Part shown: piece by piece, positions 33,243 through 43,025 of the stretch
Position numbering within the stretch: the first letter of the stretch is position 1
Layout: each line of letters starts with the position of its first letter
NCBI GenBank assembly: GCA_963580285.1
Contig: OY757026.1
Location: forward strand, 49,885,143-49,949,142
Direction: 5' to 3'
Length of the DNA: 64,000 nucleotides
DNA from: Lucinisca nassula
Lineage: Eukaryota > Mollusca > Bivalvia > Lucinida > Lucinidae
Position numbers and translations under genes: made by a program
Notes under the pieces: model-generated
Seen by the model: only the letters and a program-made list of their open reading frames with translations
What the model was told of the DNA's origin: nothing
Database searches by the model: none

Positions 33243-33935
33243 ATCCCCCGCCCTTAGTCGAAGGGAACTATAGTAATGGGTTCCTCCATCCATCTGTCCA
33301 TTCATCAGTCCGTCGATCCATCAGTCTGTCCGTCCATAGTCACAATCTTGTCTATGCAACTCCTCCTACAGTTTTCAAGGGATTTTGATGAAACTTTCCA
33401 GTTATTGTTCCCATGACCTGAAGATGATCATATATTTTATTGAGGGTATGCTCGACTGATTTTTAGCAGAGTATTAGCCCTTAAATTTGTCACTCTTAGC
33501 CATTTTATATAGCAATTTTATCAACAGAAGTTCTTGTCTCGGCAACTTCTACAGTTTTCACCGCCCCCGCCCATAGGGGCTTGAAGAAATATATGGGCTG
33601 CACGATGCTTCCACGCAGAGCTGAATCCCGCCCGCACACTAGTACTGGTAAACCGCTTACAGGATCTAAGCCTGTCCAGGAACCGCGGTGCGAGGCGGAC
33701 CGTCCATGCTAATAAATCCTATTGGTTTCATTGGGCGTCAGGGCTTGAGATGTCTTTTCATCTCAATGTCGGGTAAAAGTCCCACAAAATTGGAAGCAAC
33801 GTCTCCAAAATGACCTTTACAGTGTTGACGGGGACGTTAAACCTCAAATCAAACAAACAAAATCTACAGTTTTCACAGGAATTTTGATAAAACTTTTCTG
33901 TTATTGTTCCTGTCTTGTAACTGTTCTCTGTCTTG
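33243..33935 (+). mobile_element. tandem-core-like element Z, hosting an E element
   Basis: 5' 'tatcccccgcccttagtcga', GTCC/ATCC microsatellite (33285-33340), then 'caactcctcctacagttttc' units. An E element splits the second unit. The unit is partly similar to element P. Confidence 0.6.
33562..33862 (+). mobile_element. E element, full length, 14-bp TSD
   Basis: 'cgcccccgcccataggggct' to 'gacgttaaacctcaaatcaa' plus (acaa)n. Perfect TSD 'tctacagttttcac' (33548-33561, 33863-33876). One of the least decayed copies, a good reference for the family. Confidence 0.95.
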
Positions 33936-34029
33936 TGCTATGAGAGAGCAGCTCTAGCTTAAGATGCATAACAACCAGGGGCACACTTGCGTACACATTA
34001 CAAATGTAAAAATAATAGACAAAGAAGCA

Positions 34030-34130
34030 GATGACAAAGAAAAAATGAAAAAAGGAAAAGAAGCAGAAGAAGAAGATGAAGAAGGAGAAGACAATGAAGA
34101 ACAAGAAGAAGAAGAAGAAGAAAAATCTGC
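34030..34130. repeat. purine-rich GAA/GAAGAA tract
   Basis: About 100 bases almost entirely A and G on the + strand, with (gaa)n. The acidic open frame across it is low-complexity translation. The tract could form unusual DNA structure. Confidence 0.85.
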
Positions 34131-34367
34131 ATGTGTCCAGGATATACAAAACAATAATTGTTAGCTAACATACAGTTTCCTTCTTTGCCTCGGGGCCCAC
34201 ACTGAGAGGGAGCAAATTCTTATTCTTTTCAGCAAGAGTGGTCTCCATTTGGTAAACGATATTAAGGGGCCGGATTACTAATCATATTTCTAGTGCTTTC
34301 ATTGTTTTGAGTACAAATTATTTTCTCCGAGTTACGCCCCTGACAACAATAATTTTGTGATAATTTT

Positions 34368-34480
34368 TCTCTTTTCTCCATTAAAACATACGTTGTGGGT
34401 ACTTGTCAGAATCGCCTCAGCGAGGCGATTCTGACAAGTACCCACAACATATGTTTCTAACAAGAAATAAAAAATATATT
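34368..34480. mobile_element. MITE family H core with perfect core-alpha palindrome
   Basis: 'acgttgtgggtacttgtcag' against 'ctgacaagtacccacaacat', with 'aatcgcctcagcgaggcgat' at the apex: a stem of about 28 bp without mismatch near the centre. Flanks are shortened by the following I element. Confidence 0.85.
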
Positions 34481-34483
34481 CTC

Positions 34484-34705
34484 TTAACCCATTTTGTACC
34501 AGAAACCCCAAAACGGGACTTGGCAAATAATGCAGGCTCAGATCAGATGCCGCAGTATAGATCAGGGCCTACTACACTGTTTTCAAAACATTCAGCCAGT
34601 TTCCAAATAGTCTTTGAAGAAAACATAACCTGACACCCCTAAATTTTGAAATGAACTCTTGTTATATATAAGATGGAAGATTCCATTTGGTACAAAAAGG
34701 GTTAA
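34484..34705 (+). mobile_element. MITE family I, TTAA-flanked
   Basis: TTAA at 34484 and 34702. Ends are 'cccattttgtacc' and 'ggtacaaaaaggg', 13 bp nearly perfect. The core-beta hairpin has one shortened arm. Confidence 0.88.
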
Positions 34706-35019
34706 TGCCTCTCTTTCTGGATCTGTGAGTGATCAACTCGGAGAAATAAAAAGACAGCCCATTTTCTCTGATTTATTCAATTAATTAAACACCATCACAT
34801 TCTCCCATAGTTTTACCAATGCATTGGGTATTTCGTCATTGCGTTCAATATTTTCCATCCCTGTCTTAGCCAGTAATTGATGGACTGTAGTCAATTTGGG
34901 AAGAAAAAGGATTCTTTATTGCCATTTTACCAGGCATAGTAGCATTTCTTGTGTTTTGGGTCTTAGTCAGACAAAACAAACCTTGAACTAGGAGCATGTA
35001 ACCACCCCAACATTACTGA

Positions 35020-35324
35020 TTTGTTTGCTTGTTTGATTTGAGGTTTTACATCCCCGTCAACACTGTAAAGGTGATTTTGGAGACATTGCTTCCAATTTTG
35101 TGGGACTTTTACCAGATATTTAGATGAAATGACATCTCAAGCCCTGTCACCCAATGAAACCAATAGGGTTTATAAGCATGGACGGTCCGACTCGCACCGC
35201 TTTGCCTGGGCAGGCTTAGATCCTCTAAGTGGTTTACCAGTACTCGTGTGCGATCGGTTTGGACTCTGCCTGGAAGCATCATGCAGCCCATCTATTTCTT
35301 CAAGCCCCGATGGGCGGGGGCCAA
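35020..35324 (-). mobile_element. E element, full length, 13-bp TSD
   Basis: 'tttgtttgcttgtttgattt' to 'agccccgatgggcgggggcc'. TSD 'ccaacattactga' (35007-35019) and 'ccaacattgctga' (35325-35337), one mismatch. Confidence 0.94.
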
Positions 35325-35345
35325 CCAACATTGCTGAAATTGTAA

Positions 35346-35623
35346 CATCAGGTGAACAAGTCCGTGAAATGAACATCCCCTAAACCCCAGTTTATATAGA
35401 GAAAACTGAGATTTACGGGGGTATACATTATTTTTCTTATTTCTTCTCTAAGACATAGGTTGTGGGTACTCGTTAGAACCGCCTCAATGAGGTGGTTCTA
35501 ACGAGCACCCACAACCTATGTTTTCTGTATAAATAAGAAAAATATCATGGATTTTCTTCAGAAAAGTAGCCATTTTGGAGATATGAAAAATGCACTATCT
35601 GGCACGGATGTGTTATCGTAATG
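35346..35623 (+). mobile_element. MITE family H, complete
   Basis: The left end 'caggtgaacaagtccgtgaa' pairs with the right end 'ggcacggatgtgttatcgta'. Core-alpha hairpin 35459-35520: 'ggttgtgggtactcgttaga' against 'tctaacgagcacccacaacc'. The secondary inverted repeat 'aaaccccagtttatatagag' / 'aaaactgagatttacgggg' is also kept. Confidence 0.85.
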
Positions 35624-35648
35624 AGAAAATGCAGTCAGTAATCTGCAC

Positions 35649-35855
35649 AGGTAATACCCTTATACTGCTGTGCACGGCCACCTTTACATTTTGCAAACAG
35701 TGTACATTAAGATCAGATGGCTTCTGTATCAGGATCTACACTGCTTGTCATGCAGTTTGTGAACTGAACTGAACAAATAAATAATATCAAGTAGTTTGAT
35801 TGGTTGAAAGTCAAAAATGGGTGTGGCTAAATTTATTTATTCAGCAGGATAATGG
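35649..35855 (+). mobile_element. MITE family J, diverged ends
   Basis: Ends are 'acccttatactgctg' and 'cagcaggataatggt'. The core-beta hairpin has a shortened arm. The body is 'gtagtttgattggttgaaag'. Confidence 0.78.
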
Positions 35856-36125
35856 TATATATCCCTAATATGGAAGTACACCATGACCTCTTTAAACAGC
35901 CATGTTATATCCAAACAAAAATGTATAGATTATATAGAGAAATGATAATTAATATCATTTTTCTATAAACAGTAAAATTCCTATAATAATTTTAGACCAC
36001 TTTTGAACAGTCACAAGATGGTCTCTGAGCAGGGGACACTGTATGCAGAAAACACAAAGAAAGAATAACTGCAACCTACCAAATAAGCTTTTTTAAAGCA
36101 GAATTAGTCTTAATTTTAGGTGGTC

Positions 36126-36338
36126 TTAACCCTTATCTTGCTGTTCACGACAACCCCTATCTTTGGAAACAGTGTAGATCCAGATCAGATGGCTTCTGAA
36201 GAAGCCATCTGATCAGGATCTACACTGTTTGACATTCAGTTTATGAATTTGTAGGAATAAATTACATCAAGTAATCTGATTGGTTTAAAGTCAGAAATGG
36301 GTGTGGCTTAAATGAATATTCAGCAAGAGAAGGGTTAT
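36126..36338 (+). mobile_element. MITE family J, complete
   Basis: TTAA at 36126 and TTAT at 36335. Ends are 'cccttatcttgctg' and 'cagcaagagaaggg'. Core-beta hairpin 36170-36230 is nearly perfect. Confidence 0.87.
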
Positions 36339-36579
36339 ATATAATAGTGGATATTTTACTGTACATGTATATTATAAAATCTATACATTTTTGGGATCCA
36401 TCTTTAAACGGTATTATGGTATTATATCCAAAATAGTGTTATAATGAACAGTGTTATAAAGAGGTAATGGTGTTCTTTGGTTTAATGCGCCCTTTCGAAA
36501 AAAAGTCATATTATGTTATGCCTCTCGGCATCCATCCATCCATCAGCCCTTCAATTTGTCCATCCAGCTGTTTTGTTTG

Positions 36580-36690
36580 TCTATGGAGACAATTTGCATG
36601 AGATATCAAGTCCTGTTTGCTGGAAAAAATCCGAAAAACTGTAAAAAATTTGTTGTCTGCTGAATTAGCCTAGAGAGTGCTATAGGTTAA
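36580..36690. mobile_element. MITE family M, half element
   Basis: 'ggagacaatttgcatgagat', 'tcctgtttgctggaaaaaat', 'gttgtctgctgaattagcct', then TTAA shared with the following K. Confidence 0.7.
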
Positions 36691-37145
36691 CCCATTGTAT
36701 GTGGGAAACACCTTGGCAAACAGTGCAGGCCCAGAGCAGACGCCACGGCGTCTGATTAGAGCCTGCACTAATTGCTTACATAATTTTCTGTCAAAAATAG
36801 AATGAAAACAAATAAATAGGTCTGACAACCCTTATATGGGCCCCGTCAAGCGATTTTGGTACTTATAGCCTATGCGAGCAGCGAAGGTTAAGGCGAGCCT
36901 GCGCATCCGCGCAGTCTCGCCAGAACCTTCGCTACTCGCTCATACAAGCAGTAAATCAAGAGGAACCTTCAGACAAAAAGCCATATCCCTGGCCCCTCTG
37001 AATGGCTGGGCATGCGCAGTTAAAACTTGTCATGACGGAATGCTCGAAGACCCAAATTCGCTTGGCGGGGCTCATATGGTATGGCAAATGGACTTGTCCA
37101 ACAGTTAGCAATGGAAGAGCACTAGTATAGGGTTCAATGGGTTAA
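36687..37145 (+). mobile_element. MITE family K with an internal GC-rich insertion
   Basis: TTAA at 36687 and 37142. Ends are 'cccattgtatgtggg' and 'gggttcaatggg'. Core-beta hairpin 36714-36775. Between 'ccttatatg' (36834) and 'gcaaatggacttgtcc' lies about 240 bp absent from other K copies, including a hairpin 'gcgaaggtt...aaccttcgc' (36881-36932). Confidence 0.78.
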
Positions 37146-37449
37146 ACAACAAGACTGATCATGACAAACAAACGTGTGCGTTAATTAATTGTTTTGGTAT
37201 GCGTTGACCACCTCCAATGGTAGATTGGTATGGTTGTTAATAGTGATAATGGCATAGTTACTGTCATCATTAGCGGATACTTCTCACCTAAAAACATAAT
37301 TTGTCTAGCACTTGAGTGCCTAATATTTTCTAGTAATTTCAGAAAATATTGAATTTTTTTACCTGTCAATATTAATATTGACAAGTATTCTTTGTATATT
37401 GTTACTCATATTCAGGCTTGAACATCTGCCCTCATCTTTAAATTGTTGT

Positions 37450-38020
37450 CTGTTTGGAGTTAATGGCCCAGTTAACATTATTTAGGTTATATTGAGCTGG
37501 ATGATTTTCCTAACCGCATGTTTCCCGGTCAGACTTATACTTAACCGTTAACTATTGCAGTGCATTCAAAGCCCCAGCCCATAGGGGCTTGAAGAAATAT
37601 ATGGGCTGCATGATGCTTCCACGCAGAGCTGAATCCGGCCCGCACACTAGTACTGGTAAACCGCTTAGAGGACCTTAGCCTGTCCAGGAACCGCGGTGCG
37701 AGGCGGACCGTCCATGCTAATAAACCCTATTGGTTTCATTGGATGACAGGGCTTGAGATGTCATTTCATCTCAATGTCGGGTAAAAGTCCCACAAAATTG
37801 GAAACAACGTCTCCAAAATGACCTTTACAGTGTTGACGGGGACGTTAAACCTCATATCAAACAAACAAAACAAACAATTGCAGTGCATGCACAGTCGACA
37901 ACTGCCCATCTTGATGTAATGGAAGGGAAAGAATGACCATAGAAAAGATTTCAAGATTGATCCCCATGAAAAACTGTTGCTGACCCAGCAGATATCAAAA
38001 CAGAAGTGAAGGCAATGATC
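37450..38020 (-). mobile_element. SINE family B (minus), hosting an E element
   Basis: 'gagttaatggcccagttaac' and 'attatttaggttatattgag' before the E, 'gtcgacaactgcccatcttg' and 'agaatgaccatagaaaagat' after it, match other minus-strand SINE-B copies. The head is decayed. Confidence 0.82.
37566..37876 (+). mobile_element. E element, full length, 12-bp TSD
   Basis: 'caaagccccagcccataggg' to 'gacgttaaacctcatatcaa' plus (acaa)n. Perfect TSD 'attgcagtgcat' (37554-37565, 37877-37888) inside SINE-B. Confidence 0.94.
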
Positions 38021-38029
38021 AGGAATCGA

Positions 38030-38215
38030 TACAATTAACCCACATCTCCTATCAGAGACACCAAAGGGAAAGAAACACAAACATGAAATAACTAGACTCT
38101 AATGGAAACATCAAAAGCGGAAAGCCAAAAGGACAGTTACTTTCCCACAATATCCAAAACAAAAATATATAAGCGATAACACACTCAAAGACAAACCACA
38201 AGAGAAGAACCCACA
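38030..38215 (-). mobile_element. LINE 3'-region fragment
   Basis: Reverse complement of the sequence downstream of the L1/Tx1-like ORF at 55490-55760: shared 'aaagggaaagaaacacaaac', 'aaagccaaaaggacagttac', 'cactcaaagacaaacca' with scattered differences. It ends about 46 bases before the hyccin micro-exon. Confidence 0.7.
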
Positions 38216-38261
38216 ACCTCGTGACTTTTTGTTATGACAATTTGTTTTGTTATATTTGCAG

Positions 38262-38306
38262 AAATGTGGTGGGGTAGAAGCATTTCTACTGGCTGTATAT
38301 AATTTG
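38262..38306 (+). CDS. FAM126: hyccin (FAM126) 45-nt micro-exon
   Basis: Encodes 15 codons, KCGGVEAFLLAVYNL. This matches the vertebrate hyccin stretch SGCIEALLLGVYNL and directly follows, in protein order, the part encoded at 1370-1504. The acceptor is 'gttttgttatatttgcag' (AG at 38260-38261) and the donor is GTAAGT at 38307; both junctions are phase 0, compatible with the upstream exon. The exon is flanked by transposon fragments within about 50 bases upstream and about 190 bases downstream (a tandem-core element starts at 38499). The next hyccin exon (vertebrate EIVDKQGH...) was looked for by eye and not found before 64000. Too short for an open-frame scan, but the peptide match plus both splice sites make it convincing. 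Confidence 0.88.
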
Positions 38307-38498
38307 GTAAGTTGAATTTGATCATACCATACTATATGAGCAACATCTTGAGAAACCTTCTTTTGGTATTTGCAAACAACAAAGGGGTGTGGACCAGGCT
38401 GTGCATCCACACAGTCTGACCTGAACCTTTCTCTTTGCTGCTTAACTAGTCCTTTTCCACTCTCTGGGCTAATTCAGCAGACGAAAAGTTGTTGGTAT
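38307..38498 (+). other. intron start with a small foldback
   Basis: 'ccaggctgtgcatccacaca' and its surroundings (38385-38435) resemble the inserted hairpin in the K element at 36881-36932. A family M fragment ('ctctgggctaattcagcaga') ends at 38498. Confidence 0.45.
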
Positions 38499-41400
38499 TT
38501 TTAGCTCACCTGAGCCTTTAGGCTCATAGGTGAGCTTATAGTAAAGCCATGGTCCGTCGTCCGTCCACCATTTTCAAAGATCTTCTTCTCCTATACTGCA
38601 GGGCCAATCAAAGCCAAATTTCATATGGAGCCTCAGTGGGATGGGGGAACGAAAGTTTGTTCGCGAGGTCTGGATCACATGACCAAGATGGCCGCCATGC
38701 CCATATATGGTAAAAAGCCTTCAAAAATCTTCTTCTCCAGAACCATAAGGCCAGTGGCCTTGAAACTTGGCATGTAGCATATGGTACTCGGGCCCATCAT
38801 GGTTTGTACAAATGGTGACCCTGGGTTGACCTTGACCTATTTTACAGCAATGTCAAATTTGTCGACTTAGGCTTTTGCATGGGGCAAAGTGAAAATAATG
38901 GATTTATAGGAAACCATTGAAGACAGTGTCACCAAAATTTGTAGATCAGGTAAAGTAACTGAATACATGAATTTATATGGATCAGAAAGATCAAGGTCAT
39001 TCATTGGCCTTGTTCGCGGGTCTGGATCACATGACCAAGATGGCCGCCATGCCCATATATGGTAAAAAGCCTTCAAAAATCTTCTTCTCCAGAACCATAA
39101 GGCCAGTTGCTTTGAAACTTGGCATGTAGCATATGGTACTCGGGCCCATTATGGTTTGTACAAATGGTGACCCTGGGTTGACCTTGACCTATTTTACAGC
39201 AATGTCAAATTTTCCGACTTAGGCTTTTGCATGGGGCAAAGTGAAAATAATGGATTTACAGGAAACCATTGAAGACAGTGTCAACAAAATTTGTAGATCA
39301 GGTATAGTAATTGAATACATGAAGATCTATGGGTCAGAAAGGTCAAGGTCATTCATTGGCCTTAGACCAAGGTCATTCAGGATCCATATTTCAAACATTT
39401 TTTTCTCCAAAACTGCTGAACCAATTTAAGTAAAATTTAAAATGGAGCCTTTGTGAGTTGAACAAATGAAAAAATGCCAATATGGTCTAGATCACATGAC
39501 CAAAATGGCCGTCACGCCCATATATGGTAAAAAGCCTTAAAATTTTTTCTCCTCCAGAACCGTAAGGCCAATGGCCTTGAAACTTGGCATGTAGCATATG
39601 GTACTCAGGCCCATCATAGTTTGTACAAATGGTGACCCTGAGTTGACCTTGACCTATTTTACAGCAATGTCAAATTTGCCGACTTAGGCTTTTGCATGGG
39701 AAAAAGTGAAAATAATGGATTTTTAGGAAACCATTGAAGACACTGTCACCAAAATTAGTAGATAAGGTAAAGTAGCTGAATACATGAAGATCTATGTGTA
39801 AGAAAGGTCAAGGTCATTAATTGACCTTAGACCAAGGTCATGCAGGTTCCATATTTCAAACATTTTTTCTCAGAAACTACTGAGCCAATTGAAGTGAAAT
39901 TCAATATGGAGCCTTTGGGAGTTGAACAAATGAAAAGCTGCCAATATGGTCTAGATCACATGACCAAAATGGCCACCACGCCCATATATGGTAAAAACAC
40001 TTCGAAATTCTTCTTCTCAAGAACCGTAAGGCCAATGGCCTTGAAACTTGGCATGTAGCATATGGTACTCTGGCCTATCATAATTTGTTCAAATGGTGAC
40101 CCTGGGTTGAACTTGACCTATTTTACAGTAATGTCAAATATGCTGACTTAGGCTTTTGCATAGGAAAAAGTGAAAATAATGGATTTTTAGCTCACCTGAG
40201 CCTTTAGGCTCATAGGTGAGCTTATAGTATAGCCATGGTCCGTCGTCAGTCGTCCGTCCACCATTTTCAAAGATCTTCTTCTCCTATACTGCAGGGCCAA
40301 TCAAAGCCAAATTTCATATGGAGCCTCAGTGGGATGGGGGAACGAAAGTTTGTTCGCAGGGTCTGGATCACATGACCAAGATGGCCGCCATGCCCATATA
40401 TGGTAAAAAGCCTTCAAAAACCTTCTCCAGAACCATAAGGCCAGTGGCCTTGAAACTTGGCATGTAGCATATGGTACTCAGGCCAATCATGGTTTGTACA
40501 AATGGTGACCCTGGGTTGACCTTGACCTATTTTACAGAAATGTCAAATTTGCCGACTTAGGCTTTTGCATGGGGCAAAGTGAAAATTATGGATTTATAGG
40601 AAACCATTGAAGACAGTGTCACCAAAATTTGTAGATCAGGTAAAGTAACTGAATACATGAAGATCTATGGGTGATAAAGGTCAAGGTCATTCATTGGCCT
40701 TAGACCCAAGATGGCCACCATGCCCATATATGGTAAAAAACCTTCAAAAATCTTCTTCTCCAGAACCATAAGGCCATTGGCCTTGAAACTTGGCATGTAG
40801 CATATGGTACTCGGGCCCATCATGGTTTGTACAAATGGTGACCCTGGGTTGACCTTGACCTATTTTACAGCAATGTCAAATTTGCCGACTTAGGCTTTTG
40901 CATGGAGCAAAGTGAAAATAATGGATTTATAGGAAACCATTGAAGACAGTGTCACCAAAATTGGTAGATCAGGTAAAGTAATTGAATACATGAAGATCTG
41001 TGGGTGAGAAAGGTCATGGTCATTCATTGGCCTTAGACCCAAGATGGCCGCCATGCCCATATATGGTAAAAAGCCTTCAAAAATCTTCTTCTCCAGAACC
41101 ATAACGCCAGTGGCCTTGAAACTTGGCATGTAGCATATGGTACTCAGGCCCATCATGGTTTGTACAACTGGTGACCCTGGGTTGACCTTGACCTATTTTA
41201 CAGCAATGTCAAATTTGCCGACTTAGGCTTTTGCATGGGGCAAAGTGAAAATAATGGATTTATAGGAAACCATTGAAGACAGTGTCACCAAAATTTGTAG
41301 ATCAGGTAAAGTAACTGAATACATGAAGATCTATGGGTGAGAAAGGTCAAGGTCATTCATTGGCCTTAGACCAAGGTCATTCAGGATCCATATTTCAGAT

Positions 41401-41770
41401 ATTTTTTTCTCCAAAACTGCTGAGCCAATTTAAGTGAAATTTAATATGGAGCCTTTGTGAGTTGAACAAATGAAAAAATGCCAATACGGTCTAGATCACA
41501 TGACCAAGATGAAAAGTTGCCAATATGGTCTAGGTCACATGACCAAGATAGCCACCGCGACCAGGCACCGAGGTTATAAAACTTTTTTCACGCTCAACTC
41601 ACTTCAGCATGAAATTTACCCTGCTCATAAGTTTTAAAATGCCAACAAATATTGAGATGGCATTTTAAAATTTATGAGCAGGGTAAATGACATTTTCTGT
41701 TGATCTAAGTAGGAAAATTGTCACCAGACAGGTGAGCGGTTCAGGACCACTGGTCCTCTGGTCCTTATTC
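38499..41770 (+). mobile_element. two adjacent tandem-core elements X, 330-470-bp units
   Basis: Both begin 'tttagctcacctgagccttt aggctcataggtgagc' (split for length; a 5' hairpin) at 38499 and about 40190, each followed by a GTCC tract. Units are anchored by 'caagatggccgccatgccca', 'accataaggccagtggcctt', 'gaccttgacctattttacag' and 'accattgaagacagtgtcac'. The 3' end is 'aggtgagcggttcaggacca' and 'ggtcctctggtcctta'. Units within an element are over 90% alike by eye, suggesting recent homogenisation. Confidence 0.75.
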
Positions 41771-41781
41771 TTCCCATAGAA

Positions 41782-42016
41782 AAATATTCCAAAATGTCGA
41801 CTGCTGAAAAAAAAATTTCCAACAGACGACAGAGATTGGTGGTATTTTTCTTATTTTTCCTGAAAACACAGAAAACAGGATTTGACATCTCATGCAAATT
41901 GTCTCATATGGAGACAATTTGCATGAGATGTCAAATCCTGTTTTCTGGGAAACTAGAAAAAAAATATTTCATAATGTTGTCTGCTGCGGAAATTTACCCA
42001 ACATGCAGTGCGTTAA
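41782..42016. mobile_element. MITE family M
   Basis: Strong hairpin: 'aaaacaggatttgacatctc' against 'gagatgtcaaatcctgtttt', with 'atgcaaattgtctc/gagacaatttgcat' inside, a stem of about 38 bp. The 3' end is 'acatgcagtgcgttaa'. Confidence 0.82.
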
Positions 42017-42029
42017 ACATTTCAAGAGT

Positions 42030-42240
42030 TCAGTGTGTAGTACCATATTTACCCTAAATATTCAGAACTCCTTACCATACTTGTTCTAAAATTTGAACAA
42101 GTACAATTTACTTCCCGATGTTGCGTCAAGTGGCAATTACGTAGTGTAGACCCTGATGAGATGTTGCATTCTGCGGTGTCTCATCTGGGTCTGTATTGTT
42201 TTCTTAGGCCTACATGTCCAAATACATACCGTAAATACAG
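42030..42240. mobile_element. MITE family U, near complete
   Basis: 'taccatatttaccctaaata' and 'cataccgtaaatac' form imperfect ends. The inner palindrome is 'acttgttctaaaatttgaac'. Core-beta hairpin of the GATGAGA type at 42145-42205. Confidence 0.72.
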
Positions 42241-42529
42241 TTAGCCGAGTAGTGTACCTGTCTGTGAACCCTGGAGAAAGGTTTTTCCGATGGGGCTCGT
42301 ATCATGTACATGTAGTAGATTATTGTATCCCCCCACCAGACAGGTTTTTCTGATGGGACTTGTATCATGTAGTAGATTATTGTATCCCCCCAGCCCCTGA
42401 CAGATTTAGTTCAGGGACTCCTACTGTTTTCATGTTGTCTTGTATAATACTACCCTGAATAACATGGTGTGGATCATAATGAGACACCTGATCTTGCCAC
42501 GCCTCCCGAAGGTTCATTATACATAAGAA

Positions 42530-43025
42530 AGAGATCAGCTCTAGCAGTGATTTATTGAGCAATAAATCACAGTTGGAGGTCATTGCGGAGTGTGTTGTAC
42601 AATTGATTTGTCTGCTTTCAAGTGACCAACAAACTGTGATATACAGTCGAACTTCAATGGCTCGAACACCTTTGGGACCATGAAAATCTGTTCGAGACAG
42701 GGGTAGTTCAAGCCACTGAGGGTTACTGCCAGGAGGCATAAGGACATACTTTAGGACATCTTTTTCAGTGTTCTATAATGAAAAATGTATGCTGTGTGTA
42801 CTCATTAGAATCGCCTCATCGAGGCGATTCTAATGAGTACACACAGCACACATTTGCAAGATAAAAGATGATAATATCCTAAATTTTACCCTCCCTATTT
42901 CTTATAAACAGAAATTCCCTAGGGACTCAAGAACAGGTTCGACTCAGCCATGGTAAACGAGCCATCGGTGTTCGAGCCATCGTTGTTCTACTGTATAACT
43001 CAACAAATCACACACTAGAGCTGAC
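42530..43025. mobile_element. foldback element T hosting a pogo-like MITE
   Basis: Inverted arms are 'agctctagcagtgatttatt gagcaataaatcacagtt' (split for length) and 'aactcaacaaatcacacact agagct'. A second copy without insertion lies at 63625-63760. Family N sits between 'ctgtgata' and 'taactc'. Confidence 0.75.
42654..42993 (+). mobile_element. MITE family N (pogo/mariner-like), TA-flanked
   Basis: TA at 42652-42653 and 42994-42995. Ends are 'cagtcgaacttcaatggctc' and 'gagccatcgttgttctactg'. Perfect core-alpha palindrome about 42788-42852. Confidence 0.92.

Larger units (their letters stand above)
1505..38261 (+). other. hyccin intron, about 36.8 kb, filled with transposons
   Basis: Inferred from the donor at 1505 and the acceptor at 38261 ('tatatttgcag'), which join two in-frame exons encoding consecutive parts of the hyccin domain. 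At least 50 recognisable mobile elements lie inside. An unseen tiny exon between the two cannot be excluded, but the protein alignment does not require one. Confidence 0.75.

Noticed and set aside
33964..34164. Acidic Glu/Lys-rich open frame and its Phe- or Ser-rich minus-strand shadows
   Set aside because: They translate a (GAA)n purine tract. Low complexity in all frames.
34390..34455. Strong hairpins considered as transcription terminators or miRNA genes
   Set aside because: They are centres of dispersed MITE families. Terminator logic does not apply to this genome, and small-RNA production is only a hypothesis without expression data.
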